From contig CATQGW010000003.1 of the NCBI GenBank assembly GCA_958295515.1, forward strand, positions 205,623-269,622: a DNA stretch of 64,000 bases. Direction: 5' to 3'. The notes beneath the pieces are model-generated. The model saw only the letters and a program-made list of their open reading frames with translations. It did not search any database and was not told the DNA's origin. A program made the position numbers and the translations under genes. The first letter of the stretch is position 1; each line of letters begins with the position of its first letter. This stretch comes from an uncultured Dehalococcoidia bacterium (lineage in GTDB: Bacteria; Chloroflexota; Dehalococcoidia; Bin125). Shown piece after piece: positions 1 through 10,310 of the stretch.

Positions 1-41
1 GCGTCGCGCCGCTCGCGCACGGCCAACAGTTTCTCCCACAT
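1..41 (-). CDS. 5' end of an unidentified protein running off the left edge (MWEKLLAVRERRDA...); a GTG at 62 is an alternative start
   Basis: Open minus-strand frame immediately downstream of hisS; only about 14-20 codons visible. Confidence 0.35.
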   Translation of the reverse strand, partial: MWEKLLAVRERRD

Positions 42-68
42 AACGGACAGCTCCGCGTTCACCCGCGC

Positions 69-1373
69 TTACTCGGCGGTAGGCGGCGAATTCTCAGTAT
101 ATGGAGCGGCGCCCGCGACCTCGTTTACCACCGCTTCGAGCGGCAGGTCGCGCTGCTCGGCGCTGGCCATGTCGCGCAGCGTGACGGTGCCGGCGGCGAG
201 GCCGCGCTCGCCGACGATGATTGTCCAGCGGCAGCCGGCGCGTCCGGCGTGGCGCAGCTGCGCCTTGAGCGAACGCCCGCCGAAGGCCAGCGTCGCCGAA
301 ATTCCCGCGCGGCGCAGCTGTCCGGCCAGACCGCCGGCGGCGGAGGCCGCGCCCGCGCCGAGCGCGGCGATGATCACCTGCGGCTGCTCCTCGGCGTCGT
401 CAACCAGCCCCTGCTCGCGCAGCTGCAGGGCGAAGCGGTCAATGCCCATTCCGAAGCCGATGCCCGGCGTGGGCGGTCCGCCGATCTGCTCGATCAACCC
501 GTCGTAGCGCCCGCCCGCCAGCAGCGTCGTCTGTGATCCGCTCGGCTCATTCGGGACCAGCTCGAAGACGGTGTGGGTGTAGTAATCCAGCCCGCGCACC
601 AGGCTGGGGCGCTCTTCGTAGCGAATGCCCAGCGCGTCGAGCTGGTCTTTAACCGCCGCGTAGTAGGCGGCCGACTCGGCGCTGAGGTGCTCGGTGATCA
701 GCGGCGCGCCCTCCTGATAGGGGCGGGTGCGCTCGTCCTTGCTGTCCAGCAGCCGCATCGGTGCGCGCTGAAAGCGGGCGCGGTCGTCGGGCGCGATCTG
801 CTCCAGGTGCGGCTCGAAGTGCGCCCTGAGCTTGGGCACGTAGGCGCGGCGGTCCTCGAGATCGCCGATGCTGTTGATCAGCAGCACCAGGTCGCGCAGC
901 CCGAGCTGCTCGGCGATGCGCCAGCCGAGGTCCATCACCTCCGCGTCGAGCGCCGCGTCGCGCACGCCCAGCGCCTCGATGCCGAACTGCGTGTGCTGGC
1001 GGAAGCGCCCGGCCTGCGGGCGCTCGTAGCGGAACATCGGCGCGATGTAGGCCAGCTTGACCGGCTGCGGCAGATTGGCCATGCCGTGCTGGAGGTAGGC
1101 GCGGCAGACCGAGGCCGTGCCTTCGGGGCGCAGCGCCAGACGCTCGCCGCCGCGATCCTCGAAGACGTACATCTCCTTCTCGACGATGTCCGTCGCCTCG
1201 CCCACGCCGCGCGAGTAGAGCTCCGCGTTCTCAAACGTGGGCGGTTCGATGAAGCCGTAGCCGCAGAGCCGCGCCTGCTCCTGCACGACGGCGGTGATCC
1301 TGTCGCGGACGCGGTGCTCTGCCGGCAGCAGATCGCGCGTCCCGCGCGGCGCCTGGAACATTGCCCGATCCAA
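69..1373 (-). CDS. hisS: Histidine--tRNA ligase
   Basis: 434 aa; class II aaRS motifs PRGTRDLLP, FRYERPQAGRFRQHTQFGIEALG, LVRGLDYYTHTVFE, LLAGGRYDGLIEQIGGP. Confidence 0.97.
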   Translation of the reverse strand: MDRAMFQAPRGTRDLLPAEHRVRDRITAVVQEQARLCGYGFIEPPTFENAELYSRGVGEATDIVEKEMYVFEDRGGERLALRPEGTASVCRAYLQHGMANLPQPVKLAYIAPMFRYERPQAGRFRQHTQFGIEALGVRDAALDAEVMDLGWRIAEQLGLRDLVLLINSIGDLEDRRAYVPKLRAHFEPHLEQIAPDDRARFQRAPMRLLDSKDERTRPYQEGAPLITEHLSAESAAYYAAVKDQLDALGIRYEERPSLVRGLDYYTHTVFELVPNEPSGSQTTLLAGGRYDGLIEQIGGPPTPGIGFGMGIDRFALQLREQGLVDDAEEQPQVIIAALGAGAASAAGGLAGQLRRAGISATLAFGGRSLKAQLRHAGRAGCRWTIIVGERGLAAGTVTLRDMASAEQRDLPLEAVVNEVAGAAPYTENSPPTAE

Positions 1374-1477
1374 TCGCTCGGCGATCGTTCATCCGCTCTC
1401 ATCGTACAGCCGCGCGATATTCACACACGTCATGCCGCATGACTGAACGTCGCTGCGAATCAGCGTAAATTGCGCGT

Positions 1478-3679
1478 ATGACGACCAGCACGCCCGAGGC
1501 GCGCGACCACGCGCTCTACCCGACCTTGGAAGACCTGAACGAGGTGCTCGAGCGCTACCTGTCGCTGGACGAGCGTGGGCAGGTCGAGAGCGCCTACGAG
1601 TTCGCCGAGATCGCACACAGCGGGCACACGCGGCGCTCCGGCCACCCCTACATCTCGCACCCGCTGGCGGCGGCGATCGTCTGCGCCGAGCTGCAGCTCG
1701 ATGTGCCGGCCGTCCAGGCCGCGCTGCTGCACGACGTGATGGAGGACTGCGGCGTGACCCGCGCCGATCTGGTCGATGCCTTCGGCGTCGATGTCGCCAA
1801 ACTGGTCGACGGCGCGACCAAGCTCAGCGCGCTGCGCCTGCCGGATGTCGACGCGCCCGCCGTTGATGACGACGCGCAGGCCGAAAACCTGCGCAAGATG
1901 TTCATCGCCATGGCGGACGATGTGCGGGTGGTGATCGTGAAGCTCGCCGACCGGCTGCACAACATGCGCACGCTCGGCGCGCTGCCCACGGAGAAGCAGC
2001 GGCGCATCTCGCGCGAGACGATGGAAATCTACGCGCCGCTGGCCGCCCGGCTGGGCATCTGGCAGATCCGCGCGCAGCTGGAGGACCTGGCGTTCAAGTA
2101 TCTCGAGCCCGCCGCGTATGAGCGGACCTCGAAGCTGGTCGCGGCGCGCAGGGAGACGCGCGAGCGCTACCTGCGCCAGCTGCGCCGCCAGCTGGAGAAT
2201 GCGCTCGAAGCGGCGGGGCTGCGCGCAGAGGTCAAGGGCCGCGTCAAGCACCTCTACTCGATCCACCAGAAGATGCAGAAATACTCCGCGCAGGGCAAGT
2301 CGTTCAGCGACATCTACGACCTGCTCGCCGTGCGGGTGCTGACCGAGTCGACCGCCGATTGCTACGCCGCGCTGGGCGTCGTACACGGCATGTGGCGGCC
2401 GATCGCGGGCGAGTTCGACGACTACATCGCCAGCCCGCGTCCGAGCGGCTATCAGTCGCTGCACACCACCGCCTACTGGTCGTCGTCGCACCCCGTCGAG
2501 GTGCAAATCCGCACCCACCAGATGGATTACGACGCGGAATACGGCGTCGCAGTCCACTGGCTCTACAAGGAGGGGCGCAACCGCGACCCGGACGACCGCG
2601 AGCGGCTCTCCTGGCTGCGTCAGCTGGTCGACTGGCAGGGCGAGCTGCCCGGCAGCGATGATTTCCTGGAGACGCTGCGCAGCGACATCTTTCAGGATCA
2701 GGTCTTCGTGCATACGCCGGCGGGGGAAATCATCGCGCTGCGGCGCGGCGCGACGCCGCTCGATTTCGCCTTCCGCATCCACACCGACATCGGTTGCTCC
2801 TGCGTCGGCGCGAAGGTCAACGGGCGGCTGGTGCAGTTGAGCACGCCGCTCGACAACGGCGATCTGGTCGAAATCGTGACCAGCCGCAACTCGCGAGGGC
2901 CAAGCCGCGACTGGCTCAACCCGGCGCTGGGTTACGTAACCACCCAGCAGGCGCGCACCAAAATCCGCCAGTGGTTCCGCCGTCAGCAGCGCAGCGAGAA
3001 CATCGCCAGCGGGCGCGAGGAGCTCGAGCGCGAGCTGCGCCGTCTCGGCCTGCGCCTGCCCAAGGTTGAGGACGAGGTCGTTGCAGTCACCCGCGCGAAG
3101 ACACTGGACGATGCGCTGGCGTTGATCGGCGCGGGCGATCCGACGGCGCACCAGGTCGCGCTGCGTGTGGCCCTGCCGGAGGAACCCGCGCCGAGTCCAC
3201 CGCCCGCCCGTATTCCCGACTCGCCGCCGCCCGACAATCTGGCCGATGCTGTGCGCGTGCTCGGCGCGCCCAACGTGCTGGCGCGGATCGCCGCCTGCTG
3301 CCAGCCGCGCCGCGGCGATCCGATTCGGGGCTACGTCACCCAGGGCCGTGGTGTCAGCGTCCACCGCTCCGATTGCCACAACGTGCTCCACACCGCGGAG
3401 CGGAATCGGCTGCTCGATGTGCAGTGGAGCCGCGGCGGCGGCAACTACGTCGCCCGCTTGCGGATCGACGGCTGGGATCGGGTCGGCTTCGCACGCGATG
3501 TCGCCACTGTCTGCGCCGACGAAGACGTGAATATGGTCTCGCTGGTCACCAGCGAGCCGAGCGGCGGCCAGGTCAGCATCGGTTTCAATGTCGAGGCTGC
3601 CAATCTGGCTCAGCTCCAACGTCTGATCCACAAGCTCGACGATGTGCGCGGCGTCCTCTCCGTAGAGCGTGAGACCTGA
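1478..3679 (+). CDS. rel: Bifunctional (p)ppGpp synthetase/hydrolase (RelA/SpoT family)
   Basis: 733 aa; HD domain (HTRRSGHPYISHPLAAA, LLHDVMEDC), synthetase (RPSGYQSLHTT), TGS and ACT regions. Confidence 0.96.
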   Translation: MTTSTPEARDHALYPTLEDLNEVLERYLSLDERGQVESAYEFAEIAHSGHTRRSGHPYISHPLAAAIVCAELQLDVPAVQAALLHDVMEDCGVTRADLVDAFGVDVAKLVDGATKLSALRLPDVDAPAVDDDAQAENLRKMFIAMADDVRVVIVKLADRLHNMRTLGALPTEKQRRISRETMEIYAPLAARLGIWQIRAQLEDLAFKYLEPAAYERTSKLVAARRETRERYLRQLRRQLENALEAAGLRAEVKGRVKHLYSIHQKMQKYSAQGKSFSDIYDLLAVRVLTESTADCYAALGVVHGMWRPIAGEFDDYIASPRPSGYQSLHTTAYWSSSHPVEVQIRTHQMDYDAEYGVAVHWLYKEGRNRDPDDRERLSWLRQLVDWQGELPGSDDFLETLRSDIFQDQVFVHTPAGEIIALRRGATPLDFAFRIHTDIGCSCVGAKVNGRLVQLSTPLDNGDLVEIVTSRNSRGPSRDWLNPALGYVTTQQARTKIRQWFRRQQRSENIASGREELERELRRLGLRLPKVEDEVVAVTRAKTLDDALALIGAGDPTAHQVALRVALPEEPAPSPPPARIPDSPPPDNLADAVRVLGAPNVLARIAACCQPRRGDPIRGYVTQGRGVSVHRSDCHNVLHTAERNRLLDVQWSRGGGNYVARLRIDGWDRVGFARDVATVCADEDVNMVSLVTSEPSGGQVSIGFNVEAANLAQLQRLIHKLDDVRGVLSVERET

Positions 3680-3707
3680 GCCGGCCTCGCGCCGCTATGC
3701 TGCCGTC

Positions 3708-4163
3708 ATGGTGATGGACAGAACCCACGTATTTGAAGTGCTGCGCGAAGTCGGCATTGAAGAGGCCGTCGCCTCGCGTCTCGCCGATGTGCTCGAAGAA
3801 GACCGCGCCAAATTCGTCACCAAAGACGACTTGCTCGCTACCCGAGATGACTTGAAGGCCGCCCTCGACTCCGCCGTCGCTCTGCTGGAGCTGCGGATTT
3901 CCGCACTGGATGAGAAGGTTGACCGCGAGATCGCCTCGGTCCGTCGTGAGATTGACCTGCTGCACAGCGATTTCCAGCAGCTGCGCAACGATTTCCAGCA
4001 ACTGCGCAATGAGCTGCAGCAGCTGCGCAACGAGCTCAACGATCAACGCAAGGAGATGGCTGAGCGCGACGAGCGCCTGCGGCGCGAGATGCGTTGGGCC
4101 TTCGGCGTGCTCTTCACCTTGATCGTGGTGCAGATGGGCATCGTCATCGGCTTCGCCGTCTGA
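3708..4163 (+). CDS. Coiled-coil protein with C-terminal TM helix (DUF1640/CCDC90-like)
   Basis: Heptad repeats DFQQLRN/DFQQLRN/ELQQLRN/ELNDQRK then a hydrophobic C-terminus. Confidence 0.7.
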   Translation: MVMDRTHVFEVLREVGIEEAVASRLADVLEEDRAKFVTKDDLLATRDDLKAALDSAVALLELRISALDEKVDREIASVRREIDLLHSDFQQLRNDFQQLRNELQQLRNELNDQRKEMAERDERLRREMRWAFGVLFTLIVVQMGIVIGFAV

Positions 4164-4194
4164 CGAATCCTGACGGCCGGCGCGACGTCAACCG

Positions 4195-5331
4195 TTAGCT
4201 CTGCAATGCCGCTACCAACTGCTCCACGTGCTCGGGCGGCGTGTAGAAGTGCGGCGAGGCGCGCAGGCGGCCGAAGCGGATCGCGGTCGAAATGTTCTGC
4301 TCGCCGAGACGCTCCCAGGTCTCCTCGATGCTCTCCCGCTCGGCCAGCGCCGGCGGGCGATCGAAGCAGATGATCCCGCTGCGTTCCGCTGCGCCGCGCG
4401 GCGAGAACACATTGCAGCCGATCGATTCCAGCCGATCGCAGAGCAGATCGCTGATGTCGCTGAGCTGCGACCAGACCGTCTCCAGCCCCACCTCGAGCAG
4501 CAGCGCGATCGCGCCGCGCAAACCCATCAGCGTGGCGGTCGGGCTGGCGCCCGGCTCGAAGCGGCTGGCGTCGGGCTTGAGCAGGATGCTCTCCCCGCCG
4601 TGCTCCAGTCCGTCGACCATGCTGCTCGCGCCCAGCAGCGGCGGGACCAGCTCCTCGATCAGATTCTCGCGCACGTAGAGCAATCCCGAACCGGTCGGGC
4701 CGAGCATCCATTTGTGCCCGCCGGCGGCGAGGAAGTCGATGTCGTCGCCGACCACATCGATCGGCATCGCGCCCGCCGACTGGATCGCATCCACCACCAT
4801 CAGGCCGCCCTGCGCATGCACCGCGTCGGCCAGTGGGCGCAGCGGGCTGCGGAAGCCCGAGCCCCACTGCACGTGCGAGATCGCCAGCAGCCGCGTGCGC
4901 TCGCCGATCGCCGCGACTACATCCTCGGTCGGGATGCGGCCGTCGGGCTGCGCGGCCACGATGTCGATCTCCACTCCCTTGTCGCCCAGCGCCGTCCAGG
5001 TGTGGCGATTGGAGGGATATTCGGCGTCGGTCACGACCAGATGATCGCCGGGCTGCCAGGGCAGGCTGCCGGCGATGATCGAGAGGCCGGTGGCGGTGTT
5101 GGGCACCAGGCCGATCTCGTGCCCGCCGCGCGCGCCGAGCAGTTTGGCGGCGTCCGCGCGCAGCGCCTCGGTCTCCTCCTGCCAGTTCGAGCCGACATAG
5201 CCGCGCCGCGTGGCGTGCTCCACATAAGCGCGCACCGCGTCCGCCGCAGGCCTGGGCAGCGGCGACACGCCGGCATGGTTGAAGAAGGCCATTTCGTCGA
5301 GCACGGGAAACAGATCGGAGGTGTAGGTCAT
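4195..5331 (-). CDS. Aminotransferase class V / cysteine desulfurase-like PLP enzyme
   Basis: MTYTSDLFPVLDEMAFFNHAGVSPLP; PLP-Lys motif AAGGHKWMLGPTGSGLLY. Confidence 0.9.
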   Translation of the reverse strand: MTYTSDLFPVLDEMAFFNHAGVSPLPRPAADAVRAYVEHATRRGYVGSNWQEETEALRADAAKLLGARGGHEIGLVPNTATGLSIIAGSLPWQPGDHLVVTDAEYPSNRHTWTALGDKGVEIDIVAAQPDGRIPTEDVVAAIGERTRLLAISHVQWGSGFRSPLRPLADAVHAQGGLMVVDAIQSAGAMPIDVVGDDIDFLAAGGHKWMLGPTGSGLLYVRENLIEELVPPLLGASSMVDGLEHGGESILLKPDASRFEPGASPTATLMGLRGAIALLLEVGLETVWSQLSDISDLLCDRLESIGCNVFSPRGAAERSGIICFDRPPALAERESIEETWERLGEQNISTAIRFGRLRASPHFYTPPEHVEQLVAALQS

Positions 5332-5451
5332 CGCGGCTCCTCGCTGGCGCTGGCTGGTTGCTGGACACAAGGCTACGCGAGGGTGGACCGAGGGGTTGCC
5401 AAGCGTGGAATGTGTGTTCTAGGATGCACGCGAACGCGAGTTCGGAGTTGG

Positions 5452-7014
5452 ATGGGAGTCATCATGCACACACGGGTTCACGGCGGCGCGGTGGTCGGCC
5501 TCGACGGCGAGCCGATCTGCGTTGAGGTCGATATCTCCAGCGGACTGCCCAAGACCACGATTGTCGGCCTGCCCGACGCGGCGGTCGACGAGGCGCGCGA
5601 GCGGGTGCGCTCGGCGATTCGCAACGCCGGCGCCGGTTTCCCGACCAAGCGCGTCACGGTCAACCTCGCGCCTGCGCATTTGCGCAAGGAGGGCGCCGGC
5701 TACGACCTGCCGATCGCGGTCGGGATGCTGGTCGCCACCGGGCAAATCTGCGAAAGCGCGGTCGAGGACACGCTCTTCCTCGGCGAGCTGGCGCTCGATG
5801 GGGAGCTGCGCCACGTGCGCGGCGTGCTCTCCGTCGCGGCCGCCGCGCGCGACGCCGATGTCTCGCGCATCGTCGTGCCTACGGTGGACGCCGAGGAGGC
5901 GGCGCTGATCGACGGGATCGAGGTCGTCGCGGTCGACTCGCTGCGCGACTGGATCGCGATCGCCACCGAGGAACGCCCGCTGAGCGACGCGATCTGGCGC
6001 TCCAACCCGCAGGCGACGGAGGAGATGCCGCACAGCCCGGACGCGCACGACTTCCAGGAAGTGCGCGGACAGGAGCACGTCAAACGCGCGCTCGAAGTGG
6101 CGGCGGCGGGCGGGCACAACATGCTGATGAATGGTCCGCCCGGCGCGGGCAAGACGCTGCTTGCCTCCTGCCTGCCCGGCATTCTGCCGCCGCTGACCAC
6201 CGACGAAGCGCTGGAAGTGACGCGGATCGCCAGCGTGGCCGGAATCACCGAGGCCGGCGCGCAGCTAATCCGCCGCCGCCCCTTCCGCTCGCCGCACCAC
6301 ACGATCTCCAATGCCGGTCTGGTCGGCGGCGGACAGCGGCTGCGGCCCGGCGAGATCACGCTCGCCCACCGCGGGGTGTTGTTCCTCGACGAGCTGCCCG
6401 AGTTCAGCGTGCGCGCGCTGGAGGCGCTGCGCCAGCCGCTGGAAGACCGCCAGATCACCATCTCGCGCGCCCACGGCGCGGTCACCTACCCCGCCGACAT
6501 CACGCTGATCAGCGCGATGAACCCCTGCCCCTGCGGCAACTTCGGCTCCGACCAGCCCTGCACGTGCAGCGATTCCGCCGTCTACCGCTACCAGCGCCGC
6601 ATCTCCGGGCCGGTGCTGGACCGGATCGACCTGTTCGTCGATGTGCCGCGTGTGGCGGTGCAGAAGCTGATGCGCTCCGCCGACGGCACGGAAGCGCCGC
6701 TCGGCGAACCCTCCGCCGTCGTCCGTGAGCGTGTGGTGGCGGCGCGGCGGCGGCAGCACGAGCGGCACGGCCCCGATGGTCCGCGCTCCAATGCCGCGCT
6801 TTCCGCCCGCGGTGTGCGCACGCACTGTATGGATCGGCTTGAGCAGACCGCTGAAACGCTGATCCGTGAGGCGGTCGATCGGCTCTCGCTCTCCGCGCGC
6901 GGCTTTCACCGCGTGCTCAAGGTCTCGCGCACCATCGCCGACCTCGCTGGCTCCGAGAACATCACCGTGCAGCATGTCGCCGAGGCTGTCCAATACCGCA
7001 AGCGAAACGGCTAG
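5452..7014 (+). CDS. YifB/ComM-family Mg-chelatase-like AAA+ ATPase
   Basis: GLPDAAVDEARERVRSAIRNAG, Walker A GPPGAGKTLLA, NPCPCG; ATG at 5452 or 5464. Confidence 0.95.
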   Translation: MGVIMHTRVHGGAVVGLDGEPICVEVDISSGLPKTTIVGLPDAAVDEARERVRSAIRNAGAGFPTKRVTVNLAPAHLRKEGAGYDLPIAVGMLVATGQICESAVEDTLFLGELALDGELRHVRGVLSVAAAARDADVSRIVVPTVDAEEAALIDGIEVVAVDSLRDWIAIATEERPLSDAIWRSNPQATEEMPHSPDAHDFQEVRGQEHVKRALEVAAAGGHNMLMNGPPGAGKTLLASCLPGILPPLTTDEALEVTRIASVAGITEAGAQLIRRRPFRSPHHTISNAGLVGGGQRLRPGEITLAHRGVLFLDELPEFSVRALEALRQPLEDRQITISRAHGAVTYPADITLISAMNPCPCGNFGSDQPCTCSDSAVYRYQRRISGPVLDRIDLFVDVPRVAVQKLMRSADGTEAPLGEPSAVVRERVVAARRRQHERHGPDGPRSNAALSARGVRTHCMDRLEQTAETLIREAVDRLSLSARGFHRVLKVSRTIADLAGSENITVQHVAEAVQYRKRNG

Positions 7015-7054
7015 CCTCTGCGCGACGCACGGATCGAGTCGCGGAGGTGCTGGG

Positions 7055-8677
7055 ATGGAATTGCTGTTCACCGGCGGACGAGTGCTGACGATGGATGCAC
7101 TCGATCGCATCGCTTCGGGAGTCGCCGTGCGCGACGGGCGGATCGTTGCGGTTGGGGACAGCGAGGAGGCGCGGCGAGCGGTCGGCCCCGACGCCACGCA
7201 TGTCCCGCTGCAGGGACGCGCGCTTGTCCCGGGTTTCTGCGATCCGCACAACCACTTTTCGATGACGACCTTCGAGCCGCGATCGGTCGATTGCCGCGTC
7301 CCGCCGCTGGCGGGCAAGGCGGCGGTGCTCGATGCGATTGCGGCGGCTGCCGACGGCAGCCCTGAAGGCCAGTGGATTTGGGGACTCGGCTTCAGTACCG
7401 GCGTGTACGAGCCTGTTGCCGGCGACCCCGACGCGCTGCTGCGCTGGGAGCTGGACGAAGCGGCGCCGCGCAACCCGGTCTGCGTCATGGACTCCTCATA
7501 TCACGCCTGCTACGCCAACTCGGCCGCGCTGACGCTGGTTGGGATTGACCGCACCACGCCAGACCCGCCGGGCGGTGAGATTCGGCGCGACGATCGTGGC
7601 GAACCGAATGGCCTGTTGTGGGAACGGGCGATGGACGTGGTGCATCACGCCTCGATGCGCAGCTACGTCGACACCTTTGGTCCCGATGTCGTCGCTGATC
7701 TCGTTCAGCAGAACGCCCAGCGTCACCTCTCGCACGGCATCACCAGCGTCGGCGATGCCTTGGTCATGCCTGAGAGCGCCGAGATTTACCGTCTGACCGA
7801 CGAGCGAGGCAAACTGCCGATCGTGATCCACCAGATGCGCGGCGGGCCCGGCTTCTTCGCCGCGCCCGAAGACGCGGCGGGCGGCGCGTTCATCGAGGAT
7901 GATGTCTCCGACCGTCTGCGCGGCGGCATCGTCAAGATCTTCATGGACCCCGTCTGGCCCAGCCCGGCGATGACGGTCTGCCACGCGGACGGCTCTACCG
8001 AGGACGTAGGCGCGCCCTACTATGGTCAGGAAGAGGTCGATCACCTCGTGCTCGACGCCGCCTCGCACGGTCTGCAGGTCGCGATCCATTGCATCGGCAA
8101 CCGCGCTGTGGAGCAGGGCCTGAACGCTTTTGAGCGCGCCCTGCGCGAGACGCCGCGTGACGACCCTCGCTACCGCATTGAGCACTTCTCGCTCGCGACC
8201 TCTGAGCAGATCGAACGCGCGCGGTCGCTCGGCGTGATCATCTCGCACCAGCCGCCGTTCCTCAACGCGATCGGCGAGTACTTCGAGACCCGCATCACTC
8301 AGGCGGGGCTCGATAGCCGCCCGATTCCCTACCGCGAAATGCTCGACGCCGGCCTCACCGTTGCCTCCGGCTCCGACTTTCCCTGCGCGCCGGTCGAGCC
8401 GCTGCTCGGGCTCTACAGCCTCGTCTCGCGGCGCGCGGGCGACGGCCAGCTGGTCGCCGAGGAGCAGGCGATCTCACCGCTAGAAGCGCTGCGCACCTAC
8501 ACGCTCAACTCCGCCGCCGCGATGTTCCGCGAACACGAGGTGGGCTCGATCGAGGTCGGCAAGCGCGCCGATCTCGTTGTGCTCAGCCACGATCCCTCGC
8601 TGGTCAATGCGGACTTCATCCGCCAGCTGGTAGTGCAGCAAACCTACGTGGACGGCGATCTGCTGTACGCCGTCTAG
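7055..8677 (+). CDS. Amidohydrolase family protein (YtcJ-like)
   Basis: FCDPHNHFS, AIHCIGNRAVEQ, RIEHFS, GSDFPCAPVEPLLGLYS. Confidence 0.92.
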   Translation: MELLFTGGRVLTMDALDRIASGVAVRDGRIVAVGDSEEARRAVGPDATHVPLQGRALVPGFCDPHNHFSMTTFEPRSVDCRVPPLAGKAAVLDAIAAAADGSPEGQWIWGLGFSTGVYEPVAGDPDALLRWELDEAAPRNPVCVMDSSYHACYANSAALTLVGIDRTTPDPPGGEIRRDDRGEPNGLLWERAMDVVHHASMRSYVDTFGPDVVADLVQQNAQRHLSHGITSVGDALVMPESAEIYRLTDERGKLPIVIHQMRGGPGFFAAPEDAAGGAFIEDDVSDRLRGGIVKIFMDPVWPSPAMTVCHADGSTEDVGAPYYGQEEVDHLVLDAASHGLQVAIHCIGNRAVEQGLNAFERALRETPRDDPRYRIEHFSLATSEQIERARSLGVIISHQPPFLNAIGEYFETRITQAGLDSRPIPYREMLDAGLTVASGSDFPCAPVEPLLGLYSLVSRRAGDGQLVAEEQAISPLEALRTYTLNSAAAMFREHEVGSIEVGKRADLVVLSHDPSLVNADFIRQLVVQQTYVDGDLLYAV

Positions 8678-8679
8678 AG

Positions 8680-8850
8680 ACGCTGGACGCGATCTCCGCG
8701 TCCGACAACATGGCGTTCGACGCGGCGGGCAATTTGTGGGTCGCCACCGACGGCCTGCGCCCGCCGACCAGCCGCTTCCCCGACGGACGCTTCGCGCGGC
8801 CCAGCGTGATCGCGGCGCGCAAGGACGACGGAGGCGTGATCGGCTCCTGA
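8680..8850 (+). pseudogene. Residual C-terminal fragment resembling a PhoX/DUF839-type beta-propeller protein
   Basis: In-frame: TLDAISASDNMAFDAAGNLWVATDGLRPPTSRFPDGRFARPSVIAARKDDGGVIGS*; no upstream remainder of the gene. Confidence 0.5.
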
Positions 8851-8878
8851 CCGCCGCGAGTGTTAAGCTGGGTCTCGC

Positions 8879-8953
8879 GCCCCCGTAGCTCAGGGGATAG
8901 AGCACCGGCCTCCGGAGCCGGGAGCGTAGGTTCGAATCCTACCGGGGGTACCA
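8879..8953 (+). tRNA. tRNA-Arg (anticodon CCG), CCA encoded
   Basis: Cloverleaf: acceptor GCCCCCG/CGGGGGT, anticodon arm CCGGC-CTCCGGA-GCCGG, T-arm GTAGG-TTCGAAT-CCTAC, A + CCA. Confidence 0.95.
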
Positions 8954-9037
8954 GACGCTTCAGTCGCTCCTGGCCGCGTGCAATTCGCTACCGTCGCAGG
9001 TAATCGGCCGACGACAGACAGCGGCAGGAGGCGGATC

Positions 9038-9433
9038 ATGGCAGAGGCACACGCGAGGGTTGAGGCCGGCGGGGTGACGTTTGCGATGCGCTACCGCGAC
9101 GACATCGCGGGCGATGAGGGCTTGTGCATCGAGGTCCGCGGCGAGGTGGACGGCGACGACACCGAGCTGCTGCGCTTCGACTGCTTCCGCGTCGCGCCGC
9201 ACTACCACTACGGGCCGCAGGCGGACGACGAACGGCTGATGCTGGATCTGACGGCTGCGGGCGACGCGCTGGAGTGGACGCTGGCCTGCTTCGAGCGGGG
9301 CCGTCTACGGGCGATGATCGAGCGCGCGGGCTACCAATCGGTCGCGGCGGAACTGGATGAGGCGGCAGTGTCCGCAGCAATGCCGGCAGTAGTCGGCGCA
9401 GCGCAAGCAATCGTCGCGGCCAAGGACGTATAG
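9038..9433 (+). CDS. Hypothetical protein
   Basis: 131 aa from ATG with upstream purine-rich RBS; no recognised family. Confidence 0.75.
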   Translation: MAEAHARVEAGGVTFAMRYRDDIAGDEGLCIEVRGEVDGDDTELLRFDCFRVAPHYHYGPQADDERLMLDLTAAGDALEWTLACFERGRLRAMIERAGYQSVAAELDEAAVSAAMPAVVGAAQAIVAAKDV

Positions 9434-9488
9434 CGGCCTCACGCACCTGCCTCCACTTCCGTCATACCCGCCTACCCCAAAGCCCCCT

Positions 9489-10310
9489 TCACCCAGAGCC
9501 CTTCCAGCTGATCAACATTGCCTGCGACGGCGTCCGCCAAAGCGGACGCCAGACATCCCCACGCTCATACAGCCCGTCGAGTCCATCAACAACACGCCTG
9601 CGCGCAGCTTCAACATCGCGCGGCTCCAACTCCTCCAGCGCAAATTCGATCGCCGACTGCTCATCCGTAGGCAACCGCTCCGGCCACGTGAACCACTCAT
9701 CCATCACGCGCACATCCGGGATGATCCCGATCTCCCACAACACCGCCAGCAGCTCGCGGAAGCCGGGCGCGGGCGCTTCCTCAACGCCCAGCCCGAGGCG
9801 GAAGAGCCCGTCGTTGACATTCGGCGGCGGCACGGTCCAAGTCAGCAGCGCGACCCGCCGCCGCGCGGCGCGATCCAGCGCCAGCAGGAACGGCTCGATC
9901 TCGGCGACGAAGTACATCACGTCGGCGCTGACCACCAGGTCCGCCTGCATCGGCGTCGGCGGCGGCCAGGCCGACGCCAACGTGCTGGCGTTTTCGATCC
10001 CATTCTCCGCAACGCAAATGTCGAACTGCTCGCGCATCCCCGCCGACGGCTCAACATTGACCAGCGAGCGCGCCCGCAGCGCCAGCGGCAGACCGATCCG
10101 CCCCGCTCCGCCGCCCACTTCAATGATCTCGTCGTCCGGCTCGAGCAGCTCGATCGTCGCCGCCAGCAACGGCTCGGGCTCGCGGCGCGGGTCGAAGCGG
10201 TAGGTGGGCGCGTACTTCGCCCAGCGCTCCTCCGTCAGCGGCGTCGCCAGCTCGGCCTTCTGGCGCTCGCGCGCCCGCACCATCTCTGCGTATCGTTCTG
10301 CGGCGCTCAT
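9489..10310 (-). CDS. SAM-dependent methyltransferase (class I)
   Basis: Motif I EIIEVGGGAGRIGLPLALRA; Rossmann-like pattern. Confidence 0.85.
   Translation of the reverse strand: MSAAERYAEMVRARERQKAELATPLTEERWAKYAPTYRFDPRREPEPLLAATIELLEPDDEIIEVGGGAGRIGLPLALRARSLVNVEPSAGMREQFDICVAENGIENASTLASAWPPPTPMQADLVVSADVMYFVAEIEPFLLALDRAARRRVALLTWTVPPPNVNDGLFRLGLGVEEAPAPGFRELLAVLWEIGIIPDVRVMDEWFTWPERLPTDEQSAIEFALEELEPRDVEAARRRVVDGLDGLYERGDVWRPLWRTPSQAMLISWKGSG

Noticed and set aside
1460-3631. 723-aa minus-strand ORF opposite rel
   Set aside because: Antisense shadow of a strongly conserved RelA/SpoT gene.
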